Assembly (NCBI RefSeq): GCF_005876855.1
Contig: NZ_QLAE01000017.1
Span: 29,729-93,728 of the forward strand
Length of the DNA stretch: 64,000 bases
Direction of reading: 5' to 3'
Source of the DNA: Stutzerimonas nosocomialis
GTDB lineage: Bacteria; Pseudomonadota; Gammaproteobacteria; Pseudomonadales; Pseudomonadaceae
The notes below the pieces were generated by a model. The model was not told the DNA's origin. It was given only the letters and a program-made list of their open reading frames with translations, and did not search any database. Positions within the stretch are counted from its first letter, which is position 1. Every line of letters starts with the position of its first letter. Both the position numbers and the translations under genes were made by a program. Below, piece after piece: positions 58,208-64,000 of this stretch.

Positions 58208-58684
58208 ATGCGTTCCTCCTATGCGCGCGTCCTGCTCGCGGGGCTGTTGGCGTTTGCCGTCACGGCTCCCGCCCTGGCCGGCCCGCAGGGTCCCGGTCGT
58301 TTCGACCATCACGGCAAGGGGCCTCGTCACGGGCACGGCCTACCGCCCATGGCCAGAGAGATCCGGGTCGGCAATACCCTGTATTTCGTCGCGGCTGACC
58401 GCTATTACAGGTGGAGCGCCAGGCGCAGGGAGTACGTGCGGGTCTCGCCTCCGCCAGCGGTTCGGACCGTGGCGATGGCCGGTTATTACGTGATCGCCTA
58501 TCCCACGCGTGGGCAGTCGGCGGACCGGCAGTCCAGGGACCGCTACGAATGCCATCGCTGGGCGGTGAACCAGAGCGGGTTCGATCCCGCTGGCGCAAAC
58601 TCGGCGCCGGCCCGCCGCGTTGCGGACACCTATCGCCGTGCCCTGGGCGCCTGCCTGGGCGGTCGCGGCTACAGCGTCAACTGA
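58208..58684 (+). CDS. Small secreted protein, DUF6515-like
   Basis: 158 residues. Signal peptide of about 24 residues (ARVLLAGLLAFAVTAPALA), then a Gly/His-rich stretch, a VGNTLYFVAADRYYRWS block and a YECHRWAVNQSGFDPAGA segment near the C-terminus. The pattern resembles the DUF6515 family of envelope proteins in Proteobacteria. Function unknown. The stop overlaps the end of the convergent EamA gene. Confidence 0.7.
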   Translation: MRSSYARVLLAGLLAFAVTAPALAGPQGPGRFDHHGKGPRHGHGLPPMAREIRVGNTLYFVAADRYYRWSARRREYVRVSPPPAVRTVAMAGYYVIAYPTRGQSADRQSRDRYECHRWAVNQSGFDPAGANSAPARRVADTYRRALGACLGGRGYSVN

Positions 58685-59564
58685 CGGAGCGCGCCGGCTC
58701 GGCTGCCGGGGCCGGCGTGCTTTTCAGCCGGCTGCTGGCAATGGTCGCGAGGATGATCAGTGTCCCGCCGGCGAGCATGCGCAGCGTCGGCTGCTCGGCG
58801 AACAGCAGCCAGGCGAAGGCGATTCCGTAAACCGGTTCCAGCGCGAAGATCACCGACGTGGTCCGGGCCTTGAGCACGCGCAGGCTGGCGACGAACAGGC
58901 TGTGCGCAAGGCCCGTGCAGAACACGCCGAGCATGCCGATCCACAGCCAGTCCAGTGCGGGCATCCCGGCGACGCCGACCCAGGCGAAGGGTGCCAGCGC
59001 AATGAGGATCGCAAGGTTTTGCCAGAGCGCCGCCTGGACGGCATCGATGCCGCGGGTGACGGCGCGGTTGAGCAACGCCAGCAAGGCGAACAGAAAACCC
59101 GACAGCACCGCCCAGAGCAGCCCGACGGTGGCCTCGCTGGCCAGGTCGAACCCGGGTGTCACCAGCCCGAGCCCGACGCACACCAGCAGCACCAGGCCAT
59201 ACTCGATCGGCCGGGTTCGCTCGCGAAACAGCAGCCCTTCGAGCAGCACCGTGAAGGCGGGAAAGCTGGCGAAGCCGAGCGTGGCGATGCCGACGCCTGC
59301 GACCTTCACGGCAATGAAGAAGGTCACCCAGTGGCCACCGAGCAGCAGGCCGCCCATCAGCAGGCCCAGGCGGCTGCGCCAGTTCGGGCGCGCACCGCTG
59401 GGCTGGAGCAGATACGAGGCGATCAGCAAGGCGAGGACCGCGAAGAGGGCGCGGCCGAAACTGATGGTCAGGGGCGAACTCTCGGCGAGTTTGCCGAGCA
59501 CGCCGGAGAGGCCGAACATCAGGGCGCCGAGGTGAATGGCAAGCAGGGCGTTACGGTGAGTCAT
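58677..59564 (-). CDS. EamA (DMT) family transporter
   Basis: 295 residues with ten membrane helices in two homologous halves, as in RhaT/YdcZ-like drug-metabolite transporters. The duplicated EamA pattern is clear (GALMFGLSGVLGK in the first half, LEPVYGIAFAWLLFAEQPT in the second). Inner-membrane export of a small metabolite is likely; the substrate is unknown. Confidence 0.92.
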   Translation of the reverse strand: MTHRNALLAIHLGALMFGLSGVLGKLAESSPLTISFGRALFAVLALLIASYLLQPSGARPNWRSRLGLLMGGLLLGGHWVTFFIAVKVAGVGIATLGFASFPAFTVLLEGLLFRERTRPIEYGLVLLVCVGLGLVTPGFDLASEATVGLLWAVLSGFLFALLALLNRAVTRGIDAVQAALWQNLAILIALAPFAWVGVAGMPALDWLWIGMLGVFCTGLAHSLFVASLRVLKARTTSVIFALEPVYGIAFAWLLFAEQPTLRMLAGGTLIILATIASSRLKSTPAPAAEPARSVS

Positions 59565-59649
59565 GGTGATTCTGCAGAGGGTCGATGGACCGGCTGCGGA
59601 TCGCAGCGGCAGGCGCGAAGCCTACCAGCTGCAGAGCGGGAAGGGGCGT

Positions 59650-61038
59650 CTAGAGGATGACCTTGTCGCGCAGTTTCTGCGCCGCCTGGTTGAGCGCCTG
59701 GATCACGCGCTCCTTGTCGAAGTTCTGGATGCCGTTGGTGTCGAGGTACATCGAGAAGCCGGGCAGCTCGTGCTCCATGTAGCTGGAGGTGGCGCCGAGG
59801 TCACGACGGAAATCCACGACCTGGTAGATCTGTACCGGACGGGAGAAGCCCTTCACGTTGATCTGGCCCTTGTCGCGGCACATGATCAGGTCCTTCACCA
59901 GCGAATAGGTCTCGTGGGAGATGAGGATCTCGCCGGCTTCGGCCGAGCTTTCCAGGCGGCTGGCCAGGTTCACTTCGCGGCCGATGATGGTGTAGTCCAT
60001 GCGGGTGTCGGCGCCGAAGTTGCCCACCGTGCAATAGCCGGTGTTGATGCCCATGCGGATTTCCAGCGGCTTGGTGATGCCCTGGGCCCGCCACTGCTGG
60101 CGCAGCACTTTCATGTGCTTGCGCATGGAGATGCCCATGGATACCGCGGCGACGGCGTCTTTCTTGGCGCCCTGGCTGCTCGGGTCGCCGAAGAACACCA
60201 TCACCGAATCGCCGACGAACTTGTCGATGGTGCCGCCGTACTTGAGGGCGATCTTCGACATCTCGTTGAGGTAGTTGTTGAGCAGGTCGGTCAGCGCCTC
60301 GGCTTCGAGTTCTTCCGACAGCTCGGTGAAGCCCTTGATGTCGGAAAAGAACACCGAAAGCTTCTTGCGCTGGGTTTCCAGGCGGACGCTGCGCCGGCCG
60401 GTGAAGATCGATTCCCAGACCTGGGGCGACAGGTACTTGGCGAGGTTGCGCGCCAGGCGCGCGGCCTTCTCCTGTTCGGCCTTGATCTCCTTGCGCGCCT
60501 GCGCCAGGCGAAGGCCCTGCTCGTGGACGAAGTAGGCGGTGATGCAGACGTACAGCATCGCCAAGACGATGCACACCAGCGAGACCAGCGTCGGGGTGGT
60601 GCCGGCCATCTCGACCGGCACTACCAGGCTGCACAGGCCGATGGTGATGCAGACGGCCGTCAGGGCCATGAGGAAGTTGCGCAGCCCGCCGGTGACCAGG
60701 GCGCTGAAGCCGAGGATCAGCAGGAACATCAGGCCGGGTACGGCGGCGAAACCGAGCAGCACCACGGCGCAGCCCGCGTTCACGGCGTCCAGGCAGAGCA
60801 GGGTCTGCGAGGTGCGTTCGGGGTGCTCGCGCTTGAAGCGGTAGCTCAGGTGGTAGGCCAGGTGTGGATACAGCAGCGCGTAGGGAATCATCCACAGCAG
60901 GTCCATGGAGAAATACTGCGCGTAGCTTCCGGCGGCAAGGCCCGCCGCTGCGGCGAGATAGGCCAGCACGCGGGAGTAGTACTCGCGTAGGGGACGAGTA
61001 GCGAGGCCATTGCGGCGATCACTGAGTGCTGAATTCAT
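59650..61038 (-). CDS. cyaB: MASE2-domain adenylate cyclase (CyaB-like, class III)
   Basis: 462 residues, almost the length of P. aeruginosa CyaB. An N-terminal MASE2 domain of six helices (about 22-172) joins a short coiled linker and a class III cyclase domain with metal-binding Asp233 (FFSDIKGFTEL) and Asp277 (KFVGDSVMVFFG). A late DYTIIGREVNLASRLE block completes the nucleotide site. It should make cAMP for Vfr-dependent control in the pseudomonad manner. The promoter at 61119-61147 precedes it. Confidence 0.93.
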   Translation of the reverse strand: MNSALSDRRNGLATRPLREYYSRVLAYLAAAAGLAAGSYAQYFSMDLLWMIPYALLYPHLAYHLSYRFKREHPERTSQTLLCLDAVNAGCAVVLLGFAAVPGLMFLLILGFSALVTGGLRNFLMALTAVCITIGLCSLVVPVEMAGTTPTLVSLVCIVLAMLYVCITAYFVHEQGLRLAQARKEIKAEQEKAARLARNLAKYLSPQVWESIFTGRRSVRLETQRKKLSVFFSDIKGFTELSEELEAEALTDLLNNYLNEMSKIALKYGGTIDKFVGDSVMVFFGDPSSQGAKKDAVAAVSMGISMRKHMKVLRQQWRAQGITKPLEIRMGINTGYCTVGNFGADTRMDYTIIGREVNLASRLESSAEAGEILISHETYSLVKDLIMCRDKGQINVKGFSRPVQIYQVVDFRRDLGATSSYMEHELPGFSMYLDTNGIQNFDKERVIQALNQAAQKLRDKVIL

Positions 61039-61118
61039 GTGTGGCTACGATCCCTGATCAATACTACGCGTTGCAGACGACTGCGCTCGACGCTTCCTGA
61101 ATGCGCCTTGCGTGCGGG

Positions 61119-61147
61119 ATCATAACCAAGCCGAGCTCAGCCGCCAA
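61119..61147 (-). promoter_or_regulatory. Candidate sigma-70 promoter of cyaB
   Basis: On minus: TTGGCG (61147-61142), an exact 17-base spacer, then TATGAT (61124-61119), about 80 bases before the cyaB start. The stretch between cyaB and the HD gene (61039-61186) holds no other gene. Confidence 0.5.
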
Positions 61148-61186
61148 ACGCGTCGGCCGAAAGGTATCAATTTTCGTGAGGTCTCT

Positions 61187-61780
61187 TCAGCTTGTAACCT
61201 TCTGCGGGGCATCCTGCTTGCGATACAGCGATTGCCTGGGCGCAGCGAATACGCGGCGCAGCATCGGTTCGAAAAAGGCCAGCGGCAGGGTGGGGTAGTC
61301 GGGGTCGAACGCCGCCGCGTCGTACCGGGCGCAGAATTCGGCCGTGTGGCGGTACAGCGGATGGCCGTCGAACTGGTCGCGCAGGTGGCGATCCATCCCC
61401 AGGTGATGGAAGAAGTAGTAGCCCTGGAAGATGCCGTGCTTCTCGACCATCCAGAGGTTCTCGGCGCTGACGAACGGCTTGAGGATGGCGGCGGCGATAT
61501 CGGGGTGGTTGTACGAACCCAGGGTATCGCCGATGTCGTGGAGCAGGGCGCAGACGACGTATTCCTCGTCGCGGCCGTCCCGGTGGGCCCGGGTGGCGGT
61601 CTGCAGCGAGTGCGTCAGGCGGTCCACGGGAAAGCCGCCGAAGTCACCTTCGAGCAGCTCCAGGTGGGCCAGTATCCGGTCCGGCAGCTCCTTGGCATAG
61701 GCGCCGAAGTGGCGGGCGATCGTCGTCCAGTCCTCTTCGGTGCCGTCCTGCATGTGGGTGAAACGGGCGCGATCGGTCAT
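61187..61780 (-). CDS. HD-domain protein resembling diiron (MIO/PhnZ-type) oxygenases
   Basis: 197 residues from the ATG at 61780; the longer upstream frame is a different gene. Candidate metal ligands: His57 (THSLQTA), His81-Asp82 (ALLHDIGD) and His115 (VEKHGIFQGYYFFHHLG). The 24-residue gap between the first two matches PhnZ, and the wording around HSLQ and LLHDIGD is typical of MIO-like mixed-valent diiron oxygenases rather than of phosphohydrolases. A phosphohydrolase cannot be excluded. It follows an Mpo1-like gene by 29 bases. Confidence 0.75.
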   Translation of the reverse strand: MTDRARFTHMQDGTEEDWTTIARHFGAYAKELPDRILAHLELLEGDFGGFPVDRLTHSLQTATRAHRDGRDEEYVVCALLHDIGDTLGSYNHPDIAAAILKPFVSAENLWMVEKHGIFQGYYFFHHLGMDRHLRDQFDGHPLYRHTAEFCARYDAAAFDPDYPTLPLAFFEPMLRRVFAAPRQSLYRKQDAPQKVTS

Positions 61781-61809
61781 GGCGAGTCTCTCCTGCCGGC
61801 AGGTCGTGA

Positions 61810-62127
61810 TCAGAACGGGATACGCCCGGTCAGCATGTCGCGAAACATCACCCAGTCGCCCAGCAGGCTGTAGAGCGGGTACTGGAAGGTCGCCGGGCGA
61901 TTCTTCTCGAACACGAAATGGCCAATCCAGGCGAAGCCGTAGCCGGCCAGCGGGGCGGCGAGCAGCCATAGCCACTGCTGGCTGATCAGCGCATAGCCGA
62001 GCACCGCCAGCACGACCAGGCTGCCGGCGAAATGCAGGCGGCGGCAGGTCGGGTTGCGGTGCTCCTGCAAATAAAAGGGATAGAAATCGGCAAAGCGGGT
62101 GAAACGTTCGGCGGTTTGCGTGCCCAT
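61810..62127 (-). CDS. Mpo1-like (DUF962) membrane protein
   Basis: 105 residues from the ATG at 62127, behind an aggagggg Shine-Dalgarno on minus; the ATG at 62145 is less well placed. FYPFYLQEHRNPTCRRLHFAGS and FAWIGHFVFEKNRPATF hold conserved His/Glu residues of the DUF962 family, with two to three membrane helices. Yeast Mpo1 is an Fe(II) dioxygenase that shortens 2-hydroxy fatty acids (alpha-oxidation). It is cotranscribed with the HD-type gene. Confidence 0.87.
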   Translation of the reverse strand: MGTQTAERFTRFADFYPFYLQEHRNPTCRRLHFAGSLVVLAVLGYALISQQWLWLLAAPLAGYGFAWIGHFVFEKNRPATFQYPLYSLLGDWVMFRDMLTGRIPF

Positions 62128-62262
62128 GGCCGCCCCTCCTGTCATTGTCGGTCACCCCAGTCTAGGCGAGCTGGCTCGCCGGGCCAGTGACATTGGATGC
62201 CAGATTAGTATCCTTGGGCGCTGGCCTGCGTGTCGCCAGGGCCAGGAGGGCGGACAACAATA

Positions 62263-63276
62263 ATGAATCAACGCACCACATCTTCGAGTTGGGCCCTGGG
62301 CATCGTCCAGGCGCTGGAGCTGGGCGGCGTCGACTGCCGGCAGCTGTTCGTCGAGCTCGGCATGGATTACGAGGCGCTGGCCGATCCCGATGCCCGTTTC
62401 CCGCAGGATGGCATGACGCGCCTGTGGCAGCGCGCGGTCGAGGAGTCGGGTAATCCCGCGATCGGCTTGAACCTGGCCCAGGTGATGCGGCCCGGCGCCA
62501 TGCATGTGGTCGGCTACGCCCTGATGTCCAGCCGAACGCTCAGGGACGGCTTCGCGCGGCTGGTCCGCTACCAGCGGATCATCGCCGAAGGGGCTGACCT
62601 CGATTTTCTCGCCCAGCCCGATTGCTATGCCCTGACGCTCGCCATCCACGGTGATCGTCTGCCGCCGGCGCGGCAAAGCGCCGAGGCTTCGCTGGCCAGT
62701 ACGCTGGCGTTCTGTCGCTGGCTGACCGGGCGCCCGCTCACGCCGCTGGAGGTGCGTTTCCAGGGCGAGCCTCCGGTCGAGCTGGAGCCGTACCAGCATC
62801 TGTTTCAGGCACCCCTGCAATTCAACGCGCGGCACTACGCGCTGATCTTCCGTCGCTCGGACATGGAGACGGCGCTGCCGACGGCGAACGAGTCCCTGGC
62901 GCGGCTGCACGACCGCTTCGCCGGCGATTATCTGGCGCGCTTCGACAGCAATCGTGTGACGCATCAGGCCCGGCAGGCCCTGTGCCGGCTGCTGCCACAG
63001 GGCGAGCCCAAGCGCGTGGCGGTCGCCCAGGCCCTGCACCTGTCGGAGCGGACGCTGCAGCGGCGGTTGCAGGAGGAGGGCACCAGTTTTCAGCAGCTGC
63101 TCGATGACAGTCGGCGTGAGCTTGCCGGCCAGTACCTGGCCCAGCCGAGCCTCACGGTGCTGGAGATCGCCTATCTGCTGGGTTTCGCCGACCCGAGCAA
63201 TTTCTTTCGTGCGTTCCGCCGCTGGTTCGGCACCACGCCCGGCGAATACCGCGCCGATGGCGAACGGCGCGGCTGA
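62263..63276 (+). CDS. AraC family regulator with AraC_binding_4-type N-terminal domain
   Basis: 337 residues from the ATG at 62263 (aggaggg upstream). The N-terminal arabinose-binding-like domain (residues 15-200, with MHVVGYALMSSRTLRDGFARLVRY) precedes the C-terminal double helix-turn-helix: LHLSERTLQRRLQEEG and IAYLLGFADPSNFFRAFRRWFG. Such regulators respond to a small ligand, often a fatty or hydroxy acid. It is divergent from the DUF962 gene and a likely regulator of it; no operator was identified in the 135-base gap. Confidence 0.93.
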   Translation: MNQRTTSSSWALGIVQALELGGVDCRQLFVELGMDYEALADPDARFPQDGMTRLWQRAVEESGNPAIGLNLAQVMRPGAMHVVGYALMSSRTLRDGFARLVRYQRIIAEGADLDFLAQPDCYALTLAIHGDRLPPARQSAEASLASTLAFCRWLTGRPLTPLEVRFQGEPPVELEPYQHLFQAPLQFNARHYALIFRRSDMETALPTANESLARLHDRFAGDYLARFDSNRVTHQARQALCRLLPQGEPKRVAVAQALHLSERTLQRRLQEEGTSFQQLLDDSRRELAGQYLAQPSLTVLEIAYLLGFADPSNFFRAFRRWFGTTPGEYRADGERRG

Positions 63277-63287
63277 CGGCCGGGCCG

Positions 63288-64000
63288 TCAGTGGCGCCAG
63301 AACACCCGGGTCATCAGTACCAGCACGGTGATGATTTCCAGGCGGCCGAGCAGCATGCCGGCCGACAGCAGCCATTTCGCGGCGTCGGGCAGGGTGGAGA
63401 AGTTACCGGCCGGGCCGATGATCGGACCGAGGCCGGGGCCGACGTTGCACACCGCCGTCGCCGCGCCGGTCAGGGCGGTGATCGGGTCGAGCCCCAGCAG
63501 CGCCAGTGACAGCGCCAGCACGCCGATGGTGATGGTGAAGAAGAACGAGAAGGTCAGGATGGAGCGGACGATTTCCTCGTCGAGGGTGTGGCCGTTGTAC
63601 TGCTGCTTGATGATCGCGCGTGGATGCACCAGCTGGCGCAGGTAGGTGCGCAGCAGCGAGTAGGCGACCTGGAAGCGGAAGATCTTCAGGCCGCCGGCCG
63701 TCGAGCCGGAACAGCCGCCGACGAAGGTCAGGTAGAAGAAGGCGAGCACGGCGAAATCGCCCCAGAGGGTGTAGTCGCCCAGCGCGAAGCCGGTGGTGGT
63801 CACCACCGATACCACGTTGAGCGAGACGATGCGCAGCGCGTCGAGGAATGGGTAGTCCGAATGCAGCCACAGCCACACCGCGAACGCGATGCAGGTCAGC
63901 GCGAGGAAGGCGAGAAAGCCGCGGACTTGCTGGTCGGCGAACAGCGCGTAGCGATTGCCGCGCAGGGTCGAGACCATCAGGATGAAGGGCAGGCCGCCCA
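63288..64000 (-). CDS. trkH: TrkH family potassium uptake protein, C-terminal part (start outside the window)
   Basis: About 237 residues visible; the frame runs off the right edge (reading GGLPFILMVSTLRGNRYALF). Several membrane helices and the selectivity-type loops TTTGFALGDY and VCNVGPGLGPIIGPAGNF are typical of TrkH/TrkG. It imports potassium together with TrkA. The gene ends 11 bases from the AraC stop. Whether it is trkH or a paralogue cannot be judged from the fragment. Confidence 0.93.
   Translation of the reverse strand, partial: GGLPFILMVSTLRGNRYALFADQQVRGFLAFLALTCIAFAVWLWLHSDYPFLDALRIVSLNVVSVVTTTGFALGDYTLWGDFAVLAFFYLTFVGGCSGSTAGGLKIFRFQVAYSLLRTYLRQLVHPRAIIKQQYNGHTLDEEIVRSILTFSFFFTITIGVLALSLALLGLDPITALTGAATAVCNVGPGLGPIIGPAGNFSTLPDAAKWLLSAGMLLGRLEIITVLVLMTRVFWRH

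Overview
The window is high-GC (roughly 65% by eye), densely coded chromosomal DNA of a gammaproteobacterium, almost certainly Pseudomonas in the broad sense (Pseudomonas/Stutzerimonas). Pointers are the gltA | sdhCDAB-sucAB-lpdG-sucCD arrangement, a 180-kDa-class NAD-glutamate dehydrogenase, a CyaB-type MASE2 adenylate cyclase, aceK, a PA1414-like small ORF and a moxR-DUF58-vWA (Bat) operon. I see no phage, IS, integrase, CRISPR, rRNA or tRNA. This is core-genome sequence with a few less understood cassettes.

Layout. 1-2666: end of a metallophosphoesterase gene, a GlpG-like rhomboid protease, a YeaC-like protein and a DUF2797 protein. 2770-5430: pepN. 5657-9141: a secreted YCF48-like propeller protein and an RND/MMPL exporter, closed by a strong terminator. 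9263-16054 (minus): six-gene moxR/Bat operon, with overlaps of 1-8 bases at every junction. 16286-21136: NAD-glutamate dehydrogenase. 21379-34387: TCA block, with gltA on minus and sdhCDAB, sucAB, lpdG, sucCD on plus. Both divergent promoters can be read, and the gltA promoter carries a palindrome in its spacer.

34530-43229: brnQ preceded by an overlapping leader ORF, a DUF599 membrane protein with two hotdog thioesterases, an unknown membrane-anchored protein, htpG with a near-perfect heat-shock (RpoH) promoter, an exported dienelactone-hydrolase-like protein and an exported amidohydrolase. 43307-47035 (minus): a second MoxR/vWA pair with a GFA-family gene between them, then an AsmA-like DUF748-type protein. 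47138-52295: cysK, aceK and a TonB-dependent receptor. 52467-58684: a 41-residue PA1414-like ORF, GST, DTW-domain tRNA modification enzyme, DUF454, YecA/UPF0149, recQ, a MarR regulator, a SelW-like protein and a small secreted protein. 58677-64000: EamA transporter, CyaB, an HD-fold oxygenase-like protein with an Mpo1/DUF962 protein, a divergent AraC regulator, and the end of trkH.

How the genes work together. The TCA block supplies citrate synthase through succinyl-CoA synthetase and succinate dehydrogenase. AceK controls flux at isocitrate, and the glutamate dehydrogenase feeds 2-oxoglutarate into the same segment. The most promising under-described items are the HD/DUF962/AraC cassette, the vWA protein with a degenerate metal site in the Bat operon, the leader ORF coupled to brnQ, the operator-like palindrome in the gltA promoter, and the small PA1414-like gene.
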